From assembly GCF_900155365.1 (NCBI RefSeq), contig NZ_LT699739.1, forward strand, positions 585,713 through 649,712: 64,000 bases of DNA. Direction: 5' to 3'. Both the position numbers and the translations under genes were made by a program. Shown here piece after piece: positions 7,932-17,132 of this stretch. The stretch comes from Collinsella bouchesdurhonensis (lineage in GTDB: Bacteria; Actinomycetota; Coriobacteriia; Coriobacteriales; Coriobacteriaceae). The notes under the pieces were generated by a model. That model did no database searches. It saw only the letters and a program-made list of their open reading frames with translations, and was not told the DNA's origin. Positions within the stretch are counted from its first letter, which is position 1. Every line of letters begins with the position of its first letter.

Positions 7932-10295
7932 CTAGCGAGGTCGCCCCATATCGAAGCGCAGCGCCACCATCGCGACGTCATCCTCCAGCGCCGAGGCGGC
8001 AAACGCATCGAGCGCCGAAAGCATGCGCCCGCACAGCCCATCCACACCAGAGGAAGCCTCGCGTAAAAGCGTATCGCGCAAGCGTTGCTCGCCAAAGAAA
8101 TCGCCTGCGGGATCGCGCGCCTCGATGGCGCCGTCGGTGTACATAAACAGGATGTCCCCCGGCGAGAATTCGAACGAGCCGGCCTCATAGCTCATGGTCT
8201 CAAATGCACCGACAACACCAGACTGCACGCTCATGAGCTCAATCTCGGCGGTAGAAATATCCCCTTGGGCACCATCGCGCGGAGCATGCACAAGCATTGA
8301 GGGCGGATGTCCTGCCGAGCAATAGGTTGCGTAGCCCTGGCGCAAATCGATCTTTGCAATGAACATCGTCGCAAACGTCTCGAGGCGCGAGAACCCCATA
8401 AGCATGCTGTTGAGCGAGCGCGCCATGCGCTGCGGTCCCATGCCCTCCCAGGCATAGGCGGAAAGCGCTGTTTTGGCCAAAGCAGACATCGAAGCCGCCT
8501 CGACGCCTTTACCCGATACATCGCCCAAAATCATGACCACGCGATCGTCGGGAAGACGGATAAGCGTATAGAAATCTCCGCCCACCAGCGCCTGCTTGGT
8601 TGCCGAGGAATACAGGCAGTCCGAGGTGATCCCCGGTACGGAAGCAAGAGAGCTCCTCATTCCCGCCTGAAGGGTCTGTGCGATGCGATGCTCAGATTCC
8701 TTCTTGCGCGCGCCCTGAACGTACATCTCAAAATCATGCGCCAAATGCACCAGGTAATCGTACTCAAGGTCGTCGATTGGCTCTTGCGAGGCGCTGCGTA
8801 AGAGTAAAAACATGCGGTGAGGGCGCTCTTCAACAAGCATCAACCCTTCGGCCCCATCAGCATCATCGGCCGCAGTGCCGTCCTCGGCGCCAAAATCTGC
8901 ACCAGCATCGAAGAAAACGCCCTGGCTGGGAAGGCCATGAAGTGCGAGCCAGCGACCAGCGCGCGAGTTCGCATCCACACGGACTACGCGGACATCGACC
9001 AGGTCGTCTGCCGTATACGTCCAGGCGCCTCGGTGAATCTTTGCATCAACCTCGGCCAACGGATCGACATACGCCGCCGGCGCCACGGTCGAGAAAAAGA
9101 GCTCATCGATACCGCCGGGCAGATTCACTCTGCTCCCGCCATCAAAATCGAGCACATAGCGGCCGCGCATATGATCGAAGAACAGCGGGCAGAGGCGGCA
9201 CTTGAGCACGCGCGTCATCTCGGACGTCAGACGAGGCCACATGTCGCGCAGGTCTCCCGACCCCGCATACACCATGTCGCGTAAGCGATTGAGCGAGCGC
9301 GTCAGCTCATCCGACCTCTTCGAACGAGCATTCGTCACCAGCCCCATGAGCTCAATGGACAGGTAATCGCTCACGACCTCGAGCACATGCATGTCGTAAT
9401 CGCGCGGGAAGCACGGGCGCATCCAGCCAAGCTCGATGACTCCCAGCACCTGCGTACCAAAAAAGACCGGCACGGCGATAAGCGTCTTGAACGCCGGCAT
9501 GTTCTCGACATTCAGACGCATATTTGTTCGCGCATCCATGTCATAAAAGGTTCCGGATGCAGGCCCAAGATCCTCATCGTCGCTCGTAGCAGGCAAAACG
9601 TAAAAACGGCACGCGCGCGACTGGCGCAGCACATAGGTGGGGATGCCGGCGCCGTAGGGAATAAAATCGGGCACATAGCAATTTGCGAGTGACTTCGAGA
9701 AACCGCGGAGCTTGAAGCCACCGTTCTCGGCGATGTAGATAGTGGAACCGCCCGCATCGAGTGCGCCGGAGAGCTTGTTGAGCACGGTATCAAGAAGCGT
9801 TGGAAGGTCTTTGGAGCCCATAGCGGACAAGATGACCGAAAGCGTGCCCGAAAGGCGCTTATTCGCCGCCTGAAGCTCCGAGAGAAGGCGCTGCGTCTGG
9901 CGATCGTGGGCTGTCTGCTCCTCCATGCTCTTGATGACCACGAGGATGCGACCGGCGCGATGGGCGCCCAAGGGCAAAAGATCGCGTCCAATCTCCAGTG
10001 CACGGACGTTCACGGGAACAAAGGAGCCATCGGGCAGCTTGAGCATGAGGCTACAATCGCGCGTATCGAGCGTAAACGGCATCTGGTGTCGCTCCGCACG
10101 TTCAAAAGCATTGCTAAAGAGGAGATCTTTGATGTCGGTCCCCACAATATGCTCTCGATCGTCGAGCGCCAGCGAGGCCATCTGGCGATTGACATGCAGG
10201 ATAGTGCCATCCTGAGCGCAAAGGGCAACGGCGTCACTCGTCACCTCGACCAGTCGAGCCAGCTCGGCAAGATCGTCTTTTCCCAGTGATTCCAT
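7932..10295 (-). CDS. PAS-GAF-PP2C (SpoIIE/RsbU-type) serine phosphatase
   Basis: A 787-residue predicted signal-responsive protein phosphatase. A PAS domain lies at about residues 10-115 (VTSDAVALCAQDGTILHVN), with a short coiled coil near 130-150. A GAF domain covers about 155-310. A less conserved region follows at about 320-530, then a C-terminal SpoIIE/PP2C domain from about 545. The phosphatase metal-binding motifs VGGDFY and GDVSGKG and the segment FATMFIAKID are intact. No membrane segments are seen, so it should sense a cytoplasmic ligand or partner. ATG at 10295 is chosen because GAGGTG lies 7 bp upstream; an upstream GTG at 10334 lacks a site. It is followed by the STAS-HATPase gene, its likely substrate. 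Confidence 0.88.
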   Translation of the reverse strand: MESLGKDDLAELARLVEVTSDAVALCAQDGTILHVNRQMASLALDDREHIVGTDIKDLLFSNAFERAERHQMPFTLDTRDCSLMLKLPDGSFVPVNVRALEIGRDLLPLGAHRAGRILVVIKSMEEQTAHDRQTQRLLSELQAANKRLSGTLSVILSAMGSKDLPTLLDTVLNKLSGALDAGGSTIYIAENGGFKLRGFSKSLANCYVPDFIPYGAGIPTYVLRQSRACRFYVLPATSDDEDLGPASGTFYDMDARTNMRLNVENMPAFKTLIAVPVFFGTQVLGVIELGWMRPCFPRDYDMHVLEVVSDYLSIELMGLVTNARSKRSDELTRSLNRLRDMVYAGSGDLRDMWPRLTSEMTRVLKCRLCPLFFDHMRGRYVLDFDGGSRVNLPGGIDELFFSTVAPAAYVDPLAEVDAKIHRGAWTYTADDLVDVRVVRVDANSRAGRWLALHGLPSQGVFFDAGADFGAEDGTAADDADGAEGLMLVEERPHRMFLLLRSASQEPIDDLEYDYLVHLAHDFEMYVQGARKKESEHRIAQTLQAGMRSSLASVPGITSDCLYSSATKQALVGGDFYTLIRLPDDRVVMILGDVSGKGVEAASMSALAKTALSAYAWEGMGPQRMARSLNSMLMGFSRLETFATMFIAKIDLRQGYATYCSAGHPPSMLVHAPRDGAQGDISTAEIELMSVQSGVVGAFETMSYEAGSFEFSPGDILFMYTDGAIEARDPAGDFFGEQRLRDTLLREASSGVDGLCGRMLSALDAFAASALEDDVAMVALRFDMGRPR

Positions 10296-10375
10296 CGGAC
10301 GCACCTCGCATCCTTCGCAGCCATACATTGGCACACACGATACCGCAGCATGATGGGCAACACGCCCAATAGGTA

Positions 10376-10404
10376 AAATAAAAGCCCCACGAGGAGGCTC
10401 AGAA
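10376..10404 (-). terminator. Possible terminator after tRNA-Leu
   Basis: On the minus strand a short GC stem (AGCC...GGCT) is followed by TTTTATTTT, 8 bp past the tRNA 3' end. The stem is short, hence the low confidence. Confidence 0.45.
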
Positions 10405-10411
10405 GATTTGA

Positions 10412-10501
10412 TGGTGTCGGAGGCGGGACTTGAACCCGCATGACCGAAAAGTGGTCACTAGCACCTCAAGCTAGCGCGTCTGCCAATTCCGCCACTCCGA
10501 C
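10412..10501 (-). tRNA. tRNA-Leu (GAG)
   Basis: A 90-nt class II tRNA with acceptor GTCGGAG/CTCCGAC, a long variable arm (TGACCACTTTTCGGTCA), a T-arm with GGTTCAAGTCC and anticodon GAG. CCA is encoded. Confidence 0.95.
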
Positions 10502-10515
10502 TTGCGACAAGGAAA

Positions 10516-10565
10516 ATAATAGCCCAGACCCGGGAGCCGATGCAAGAACTTTTTTAAAAAGTTTT
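10516..10565 (-). promoter_or_regulatory. tRNA-Leu promoter with AT-rich upstream element
   Basis: Minus strand: TTGCAT (10540-10545), 18-bp spacer, TATTAT (10516-10521). The 20 nt upstream (10546-10565) read AAAACTTTTTAAAAAAGTTC, matching the element at the other tRNA promoters. Confidence 0.8.
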
Positions 10566-10660
10566 TTGCTAAGTCGATTTACGCAGGTCAGATGGCTTAT
10601 CTAAGTTTGAATAATGATGAATGATAGGTTGAAAGCGTCGCAAATTGTCTCTTCTCGTCC

Positions 10661-10746
10661 GGTCTGATCCGGGGATTACACCCTTCACTGGTCCTCGCCG
10701 CTTCGCGGCTGCGGAATCGCTCAGGGGGTAATCCCCGGGCCAGACC
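10661..10746. repeat. Large rod-like inverted repeat, function unknown
   Basis: Outer arms GGTCTG (10661-10666) / CAGACC (10741-10746) and CCGGGGATTAC (10669-10679) / GTAATCCCCGG (10728-10738) are separated only by a 2-nt mismatch, giving a near-continuous 19-bp stem. Inside, CCC/GGG and an apical GCCGC-TTC-GCGGC hairpin (10697-10709) extend the rod. It lies in the 380-bp gap between tRNA-Leu and the VWA gene, with no T-tract, so it is not a standard terminator. It could be a palindromic mobile repeat or a structured RNA. Confidence 0.7.
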
Positions 10747-10807
10747 TGCGTTGAAGTGGTGTGCGCATCGATCATCAATCTTCAGTCGCTTCACTCTGCA
10801 GCGATCG

Positions 10808-10846
10808 CAAAAACAAAGAGCCCGCCCTTGGGTTGAAGGCAGGCTC
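10808..10846 (-). terminator. Terminator of the VWA/LPKTG gene
   Basis: Minus-strand stem GAGCCTGCCTT / AAGGGCGGGCTC followed by TTTGTTTTTG, 36 bp after the stop codon. Confidence 0.85.
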
Positions 10847-10881
10847 AAAACGCAGGGATTCTAGTCGTGCGAATCTATAGC

Positions 10882-12562
10882 TTAGCTGCGGCGGCAATTA
10901 AGATGTACTCCGGCGGCGCAGATGGCGGAGCCGAGAGCGAGGGCCGCTACGGTAGCGGCAAGGGCGCTGTCGCCTGTCTTGGGGAGGTTGCCCTTCTTGT
11001 CCGTTTTAACCGGTTTCTTCGTATCCGCAGGCTTCGTGGGCTCCTCGGGCTTTTGCTCGGGCTTTTGCTCAGGGGCGGCAACCGTGTAGGTAACCGTCGG
11101 AACCGGGAAATCGCTTGCCGTGCCCTTGTCACCGTTGCCGTCAACGGGGTACAGGGTTGCACTCTCGTTGACCTTGAGGCTATGGGTGCCGGCCTCGGTG
11201 GGCTTATTCACCAATACCTCGCTGTACGTAAGGACAACCGGTTTAGCGGGCACTGCGGCCTCATTGAGTGTGAAGACGAGCTTCTCGTTCTCCCCTGCCG
11301 TGTACTTGAGGGTGAAACGATAGGTGCCGTCCGCACGCTTGCCAAAGCCATACGTGGTCTCGTCAATCTTTTCGGGCGCCAGGTCCTCGCCCGCAACATT
11401 CAGGCTGATCTTACTGGCATCGTTCACAAAGTCAAAGTTGTTGCCAATAAAATCCTCGACGGTCGAGCCGGCGGCGATCTTGTCGATGAGCTTGGCCTTG
11501 AGCTTATTGAAGTCAGTATCGAGCTTGCTCTCGTTGGATTTCCTGGTGAGATACTGCAGGAAGACCTGGCCATCGAAGTCAGCAGCGTTCTTGTAATAGA
11601 CGTTCATGTCGTAGCCGGCATTGACCATCGACTGGAAGGTGTCATCGGTACTCCAAAAGGCAACATCGATGTTGCAGGGAGCGGTCACATCAACAGGAAT
11701 GGGATTTCGAGCCTCGCGCTTGTATTCATAATCGTACTGAGCCCAATTTCTATCCGAGTTATCGTACTGGGCACGATAATACGCAAGATACTCGCCGAGC
11801 TTTTTAGGACTCGTCATGGCCTGCGAGAAGATGAAGTTCGATCCATCGGAGAATTTCTTCCAAGCATTATCAGTATTATACTCGCGAAGTTGATACTCCC
11901 AGATGCCGCCTTCTTTATCTGCACCGTTGACGATGCCAAACGACCTCGAATACGGCTTGGTATAGTCACCATTCTTGCAGTAAAGGTACGTGGCACCGTC
12001 GCTAATGAGGATCACGTGCTTGTTTTCGGCCTTAACGGCAGCATCAGCATCGAGCATGCTCTTGGCAGCAAGAAGGCCGGCATCCATGTTGGTGCCCGAG
12101 CTCAAGCTCGAATTCATCGCCGTCAGAATGTTATCGTAACCTGTAACGACATCAGTCAACGGCTGCTGAATATTGCCCACCTTGTTAAAGAGGACAACGC
12201 CAACCTTGATGTCCAAGCCGTCGGTCTGAGCCTTTGTCTTAACCTCTTCGAGGAAGGACTTGGCCTGGTTATAGATGTCCTTCTGCGCAGAGGCGCCCGA
12301 CTTATCAAGAACGAACACAACATCCGCAGGCTCGGCTTCGCGTTTCCCCGGGAACGAGAGCGTAACTTTCGTCTCCAGATTCTCGTCGAGCTCGGTAGCC
12401 ATTTTTTGATTCTGCTCCAGCGCCGTTGTCTGGCCAGATGCGGCAGTATCAGTAGCAAACGCGGGTGCTACCGGCACAGACATGGCAATCGCCAGGAGCG
12501 CACCCCCCCCCCAGCACAAAGGCGCGGGATAAACATCGCTTTACCACATTCACTGTTTTCAT
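10882..12562 (-). CDS. VWA-domain LPKTG surface protein, frameshifted at a G tract in the signal peptide (likely phase-variable)
   Basis: A surface adhesin or pilin-like protein. ATG at 12562 follows a good ribosome site (GAGGG) and encodes a signal-peptide start (MKTVNVVKR, then AFVLGGG). A run of ten G (coding strand) at 12503-12512 then shifts the frame, and translation would stop at 12449-12451 after 37 residues. With nine (or twelve) G the frame joins the long downstream frame, giving about 559 residues with a complete signal peptide cleaved near APAFA-T. The mature part has a VWA domain (VVFVLDKSGAS, SSGTNMD, LISDGA), a C-terminal beta-rich region, a proline/lysine linker and the sorting signal LPKTG plus membrane helix and RRS tail. 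The MIDAS motif is slightly degenerate (DKSGA where DxSxS is usual). In the sequence as given the gene is OFF. An assembly error in the homopolymer is the alternative. Confidence 0.85.
12503..12512 (-). repeat. Homopolymeric G10 tract (C10 on + strand) in the signal-peptide coding region
   Basis: It covers the Leu-Gly-Gly-Gly part of the signal peptide. Loss of one G restores the frame. It is the longest G/C homopolymer I saw in the window. Confidence 0.9.
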
Positions 12563-12794
12563 ATGTCCCTCTTCCTACGACGATTCCAGCAAGATCCAAC
12601 TGCCAGGCAAACAAGCTTGCGCGCCTACAGCGCGGTGGCCGTTGACTCTGGAACACTACGGTCACATATGCGACACGGTCTGTTACACCCACAGCATACG
12701 GCTCAAAGCAAGTAACCCCTGGCTCAATTCTGTAAACGAGCGTTCTTGTTCTATGGCTATACATAAGATGGCAATCTTTAATCTCAGCATGCTC

Positions 12795-12831
12795 AAATAA
12801 AAAGGCCCGCATGGAAACGTCCATGCGGGCC
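12795..12831 (-). terminator. Terminator of the opp operon
   Basis: Perfect stem GGCCCGCATGGA / TCCATGCGGGCC around an AACG loop (12804-12831), followed on the minus strand by TTTTTATTT. It lies 11 bp after the oppF stop. Confidence 0.93.
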
Positions 12832-12842
12832 AAAAGGGGCGC

Positions 12843-13862
12843 TTACAGGTCGATGTGCGATTCCTTGATGGGGAACGGCTGACCAAAGTGGCAAGCGCAG
12901 AAATGACCGGGCTCCAACTCCTTGAACTCAGGCTGCTCGCGAGAGCAAATCTCCTGAGCAATCGGGCAGCGCGTATGGAAACGACAACCCGAAGGCGGAT
13001 CCAGCGGTGAAGGAGGATCGCCGGCAAGAATGATGCGCTTGCGCGTCTTCTGGATATCCGGATCCGGAACAGGCACTGCAGAGAGCAGCGACTGCGTGTA
13101 CGGATGGGACGGCTGCGCGTAGAGGCGCTTCCAGTCGGAAAGCTCGACAAGCTTACCCAGGTACATAACGCCCACGCGATCGGAGATGTGCTGCACAACG
13201 GAAAGGTCGTGAGCGATGAACAGGTAAGCGGTACCAAACTTATTCTGCAGGTCCTTGAGAAGGTTCAGCACCTGCGCCTGAATGGAGACATCGAGTGCAG
13301 AAACAGGCTCGTCGCAGATGATGAGCTTCGGACGCAGGATGAATGCGCGCGCGATGCCAACACGCTGGCGCTGGCCACCGGAGAACTCATGCGGATAGCG
13401 GTTGATATGCTCGGGGTTGAGGCCAACCACGTCAAGCAACTCGCGAACGCGCTCAAGACGCTCTTCCTTGGTGCCAATACCATGGATGGTCATGGGCTCG
13501 GAGACAATCTCGCCAATGGTCATACGCGGATTCAAACTCGCATACGGATCTTGGAAGATGAACTGCATATCACGACGCATATCCTTGAGCTCTTTTTTGC
13601 TCATGGACGCAATGTCGCGACCCTGGAAGAACACCTTGCCAGCCGTAGGCTTGTTGAGGCGCATGATGGTGCGGCCCGTCGTGGACTTGCCGCAGCCGGA
13701 CTCGCCTACCAGACCAAAGGTCTCGCCAGGCATGATCTCGAACGAAACATCATTGACAGCCGAAACAACGCGCTTGGAAAAGCGGCTGGAAAACACGCCG
13801 GAATTGGCGGGGAATTCCTTGGAGAGGTGCTCGACCTTGAGCAAGGGTGTGGTATCTGCCAT
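12843..13862 (-). CDS. oppF: Oligopeptide ABC transporter ATP-binding protein OppF
   Basis: One of two ATPases powering peptide import through OppB/OppC. In 339 residues: Walker A GESGCGKS (53-60), Q-loop [10 protein letters not shown] (103-112), ABC signature SGGQRQR (161-167), Walker B LIICDEP (180-186) and the C-terminal oligopeptide/dipeptide-transporter extension with the cysteine cluster [14 protein letters not shown], which in this family can hold an Fe-S or metal site. It starts 3 bp after the oppD stop and is the last gene of the operon. The peptide range is not readable from sequence. Confidence 0.95.
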   Translation of the reverse strand: MADTTPLLKVEHLSKEFPANSGVFSSRFSKRVVSAVNDVSFEIMPGETFGLVGESGCGKSTTGRTIMRLNKPTAGKVFFQGRDIASMSKKELKDMRRDMQFIFQDPYASLNPRMTIGEIVSEPMTIHGIGTKEERLERVRELLDVVGLNPEHINRYPHEFSGGQRQRVGIARAFILRPKLIICDEPVSALDVSIQAQVLNLLKDLQNKFGTAYLFIAHDLSVVQHISDRVGVMYLGKLVELSDWKRLYAQPSHPYTQSLLSAVPVPDPDIQKTRKRIILAGDPPSPLDPPSGCRFHTRCPIAQEICSREQPEFKELEPGHFCACHFGQPFPIKESHIDL

Positions 13863-13865
13863 GGT

Positions 13866-14987
13866 CTACTCCTCGCCTCCCGTCATCGTATCGTCCATGC
13901 CCGTAGCGATAGCATCATTGCCGGTGCGCGACGTGGCAGGAGCATTCTTCTTCGCAAACTCCGAATCGGAGGCATAATGACACGCCGCATAGTGGCCCTT
14001 GGAGAGCTCCACGCGCTCAGGGCGCTTGGTGTGGCACAGCTCGGTAGCATAGGGGCAACGGGGCGCAAAGGCGCAACCGGTGGGAAGGTTGACGAGTGAA
14101 GGCGGGTTGCCGTGAATGGGCGTAAGCGGCTTCTTCTCGTCGATAACCTGCTCGGGGATGGAGCGGATAAGACCCCAGGTATAGGGATGGCGGCTCTCAT
14201 AGAAAATCTGATCGGCAGTACCAAACTCCACGGGGCGACCGGCATACATAACCATGATCTTATCGGCGATATCGGCGACGACACCCAGGTCATGGGTAAT
14301 CATGACGATGGCATTGCCGTTCTTCTCCTGCATCTCCTGCATGAGCTCGATAATCTGCGCCTGAATGGTCACGTCGAGAGCCGTGGTGGGCTCGTCGGCA
14401 ATCAGGATATCGGGGTCGCAGGCAAGTGCCATAGCGATCATAACGCGCTGGCGCATACCGCCCGAGAACTGATGCGGATACTCGTTCACACGCTTTTCAG
14501 GCTCGGGGATGCCCACCAGGTCAAGCAGCTCGGTAGCACGCTTAAGCGCCTGTTCCTTGCTGTAGCCACGGTGCAGACGAAGGCCCTCACCCACCTGCTT
14601 ACCGATCTTGTAGACCGGGTTGAGCGACGTCATGGGGTCCTGGAAGATCATAGCGATGTCGTTGCCGCGAACGTGCTGCATTTCCTCTTCACTCATATCG
14701 AGCAGAGACTTGCCGCGATACTTCACGGAGCCGCCGTGAATCTTTCCGGGAGGCATCGGGATGAGGCCCATGATGGTCATGGCCGTCACGGACTTACCCG
14801 AACCGGACTCGCCTACCACGCCGAGGGTCTCGCCGCGGTCGAGCGTATAGGAAACGCCGTCAACCGCATGGACGATACCGTCCTCGGTATGGAAGTACAT
14901 CTTAAGGTTATCGACTTCCAGAAGATGCTGCCCCTCAGGAATGGGCTGCGTCTTAAGGTCGACGTAGTTTTTCGTATCCTTCTTCAT
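13866..14987 (-). CDS. oppD: Oligopeptide ABC transporter ATP-binding protein OppD
   Basis: Partner ATPase of OppF. Walker [10 protein letters not shown]-loop [10 protein letters not shown], signature SGGMRQR, Walker B DILIADEP and the C-terminal [14 protein letters not shown] extension are all present. Two starts are possible: ATG at 14999, overlapping the oppC stop as ATGCATAA, or ATG at 14987. I favour 14987 because AAGGA lies at a workable distance, but translational coupling from 14999 is plausible. About 373 residues, with a short acidic tail beyond the family domain. Confidence 0.94.
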   Translation of the reverse strand: MKKDTKNYVDLKTQPIPEGQHLLEVDNLKMYFHTEDGIVHAVDGVSYTLDRGETLGVVGESGSGKSVTAMTIMGLIPMPPGKIHGGSVKYRGKSLLDMSEEEMQHVRGNDIAMIFQDPMTSLNPVYKIGKQVGEGLRLHRGYSKEQALKRATELLDLVGIPEPEKRVNEYPHQFSGGMRQRVMIAMALACDPDILIADEPTTALDVTIQAQIIELMQEMQEKNGNAIVMITHDLGVVADIADKIMVMYAGRPVEFGTADQIFYESRHPYTWGLIRSIPEQVIDEKKPLTPIHGNPPSLVNLPTGCAFAPRCPYATELCHTKRPERVELSKGHYAACHYASDSEFAKKNAPATSRTGNDAIATGMDDTMTGGEE

Positions 14988-14991
14988 GACT

Positions 14992-15954
14992 TTATGCATC
15001 CTTCATCTTGACGTCGAGCGCATCGCGCAGACCGTCGCCCAACAGGGTGAAGGCGAGCACGGTCGAAAGAATGGCGAGACCAGGCATGATCATCATCCAG
15101 GGAGCGGTCTGCAGGTAGGCCTGACCGTCCTGAATCATCGAACCCCAGGAAGGCGTGGGCGGAACGACGCCCATACCCAAGAAGGACAGCGAAGACTCGG
15201 TAAGGATGGCGCCACCGATGTTCATCGTGGCGTACACGACGATGGAAGCAACGGAGTTCGGGAAGATGTGACGCGCAATGATGCGAACGTCAGATGCGCC
15301 CATGGAGCGAGCCGCGTCCACGTAGTCGTTCTCTTTGACCGTAAGAATCGCGGAGCGGAAGACGCGGGCAATGGAAGGCCAGCCCAAAATGCCGATGGCC
15401 ACGAACACGTTCGTCAGCGAACGGCCGAGAACGGCGATGAGCGAGACCACGAACAGAACATACGGGAAGGCCAAGAAGATATCGGCCAGTCGCATGATGA
15501 TCGTATCCCAGATGCCTCCGTAGAAGCCGGCCAGAGCGCCCATAATCAAACCGAGGATCGTGGAGATGGCGGTTGCCATAACGCCAACGGAAAGCGAGAT
15601 GCGCGCGCCATAGATAACGCGTACGAGAATGTCGCGACCGAGGGCGTCGGTGCCGAAGGGATGCTCGCCCGAAGGCGGAAGCGTCGAGTTCTGCGCCATC
15701 GTGGTGGAGTCGGCAGCCGTCGGCGAGCCGAGCCACTGCTTGGCCCACAGGTCGGCCGAAAGAGCCACGATGATGACAAAGATAATCCAAATCACCGAGA
15801 TAACGGCGAGCTTGTTCTTACGCAGACGCTTGAAAGCGTCACCCCAAAGGGTGCGTGAGGCGGCGGGGGAAGAGGAATCGGACTTCTGGTGAATCTCCTC
15901 CAGCAGCGCCTCGTTTTCCTCCTCAATCGTCTGAGGGGTCTTGTTATCGTTCAT
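14992..15954 (-). CDS. oppC: Oligopeptide ABC transporter permease OppC
   Basis: A 320-residue inner-membrane permease forming the translocation channel with OppB. The first 45 residues are a hydrophilic Glu-rich tail, followed by an N-terminal helix (KLAVISVIWIIFVIIVAL). A family loop HPFGTDALGRDILVRV comes next, then five further helices including the binding-protein-dependent transport EAA-like loop (ARSMGASDVRIIARHIFPN). ATG at 15954 has GGGGAGG upstream. It lies 13 bp after oppB and overlaps the possible oppD start. Confidence 0.95.
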   Translation of the reverse strand: MNDNKTPQTIEEENEALLEEIHQKSDSSSPAASRTLWGDAFKRLRKNKLAVISVIWIIFVIIVALSADLWAKQWLGSPTAADSTTMAQNSTLPPSGEHPFGTDALGRDILVRVIYGARISLSVGVMATAISTILGLIMGALAGFYGGIWDTIIMRLADIFLAFPYVLFVVSLIAVLGRSLTNVFVAIGILGWPSIARVFRSAILTVKENDYVDAARSMGASDVRIIARHIFPNSVASIVVYATMNIGGAILTESSLSFLGMGVVPPTPSWGSMIQDGQAYLQTAPWMMIMPGLAILSTVLAFTLLGDGLRDALDVKMKDA

Positions 15955-15967
15955 GAAGTACCTCCCC

Positions 15968-16984
15968 TTAGGCGTTCTTATTGGACGAATCGAAGCGAAT
16001 GCGCGGGTCAAGGAAGGCGTAGCTTACGTCGACCAGCAGGTTGATGACCATAACCACGAGCACGACAAGAGTGACGCCACCCATAACGATGGGCCAGTCA
16101 CGGCTGCTGATGGCACGGAACATCTCGTAACCGATACCGGGCCAGTTGAAAACCGTCTCGGTGAGGATGGCGCCGGAGAGCATGGCACCGAAGTCGACAC
16201 CAATATATGTAACAACCGGGATAAGGGCGTTTTTGAGTGCATGCCTCCAGATGATGGCACGATTGGAAAGGCCCTTTGCCTTAGCGGTGCGGATGTAGTC
16301 CTGGTTCATAACGTCCAGGAGCTGCGAACGCATGATGCGCGCGCAGTATGCGGTGGAAACGGAAGCGAGCGTCACCGCAGGAAGGATGTAGTGCACCCAA
16401 TCCTGATACTGAGATGCCGTACCGCCCGCACCGGAAATGGGCAGAACATGCAGCTGCACGCCAAAGAACAGCTGGAGCAGCATGCCCAGCCAGAAGGCGG
16501 GCACAGCGACGAGCACCGAAGTCACCAACGTGACCAAGATATCCCAGAAGGAATATCTCTTAACCGCCGAGATGATGCCGGCACCAATACCCATGATCGC
16601 CTCGAGGACGATAGCGCAAAGGGCAAGCTTCGCTGTATACGGATACTTGGCAGCAAAGATGTCCGTCACCGGCAGCTTACGCTGATACGAGCTGCCAAGG
16701 TCGCCCTGAAGCAGGCCGGTCATGTAGAACACGTAACGGTTCCACAAGGTCTCGGGAACGGGGTCGCCGTTCTCGTCCAGAATTGCGTTGCCCTCATCGT
16801 CAACCTGAACAAGGTGATACTTGACGCGAAGCTGCAGCTCAACCTCGGGGGTGAGCGCCTTCTCGCCACCAATCAGCTTGATCGGGTCTCCCGGAACGAT
16901 GTTCTGAAGCGCAAACAGAATAAGCGTTACGCCCAGAAAAACCGGGATGAATTGGAGCACACGCTTGAGGATGTACTTTCCCAT
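15968..16984 (-). CDS. oppB: Oligopeptide ABC transporter permease OppB
   Basis: A 338-residue membrane permease. It opens with MGKYILKRVLQFIPVFLG, the usual first helix, followed by the IVPGDPIKL motif of OppB/DppB. Later helices and the EAA-like loop (RTAKAKGLSNRAIIWRHALKN) are intact. A segment of about 60 residues rich in charged residues (ELQLRVKYHLVQVDDEGN...) forms the first extracellular loop. Start ATG at 16984 has GGGGAG 8 bp upstream. A stable hairpin separates it from oppA. Confidence 0.95.
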   Translation of the reverse strand: MGKYILKRVLQFIPVFLGVTLILFALQNIVPGDPIKLIGGEKALTPEVELQLRVKYHLVQVDDEGNAILDENGDPVPETLWNRYVFYMTGLLQGDLGSSYQRKLPVTDIFAAKYPYTAKLALCAIVLEAIMGIGAGIISAVKRYSFWDILVTLVTSVLVAVPAFWLGMLLQLFFGVQLHVLPISGAGGTASQYQDWVHYILPAVTLASVSTAYCARIMRSQLLDVMNQDYIRTAKAKGLSNRAIIWRHALKNALIPVVTYIGVDFGAMLSGAILTETVFNWPGIGYEMFRAISSRDWPIVMGGVTLVVLVVMVINLLVDVSYAFLDPRIRFDSSNKNA

Positions 16985-17016
16985 ACAAAAAACTCCCCTA
17001 CCGTGGATACACCTAA

Positions 17017-17050
17017 ACGGGATGTCAACCGATGAAGATTGACACCCCGT
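17017..17050 (-). promoter_or_regulatory. oppA-oppB intercistronic hairpin
   Basis: A 12-bp stem (ACGGGATGTCAA at 17017-17028, TTGACACCCCGT at 17039-17050, one mismatch) with a 10-nt loop and only a weak T tail, in the 148-bp oppA-oppB gap. Such hairpins usually stabilise the binding-protein mRNA or terminate partially, so that oppA is made in excess. Confidence 0.65.
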
Positions 17051-17132
17051 CAAACAAACACTCAGTATATCGTTTTGCCGCTATCTGCGCCATAGGTGTA
17101 ATAGCAGCAGATTGAGGCTTATGTGTGCTCTT

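Noticed and set aside
10661..10746. Signal recognition particle RNA or 6S RNA
   Set aside because: The conserved SRP tetraloop/GGAAGCAGC region is absent, and the single tight rod lacks the large central bubble of 6S RNA.
10569..10848. Small frames in the gap before the VWA gene
   Set aside because: They run across the palindrome and the terminator and show no start signal or protein-like pattern.
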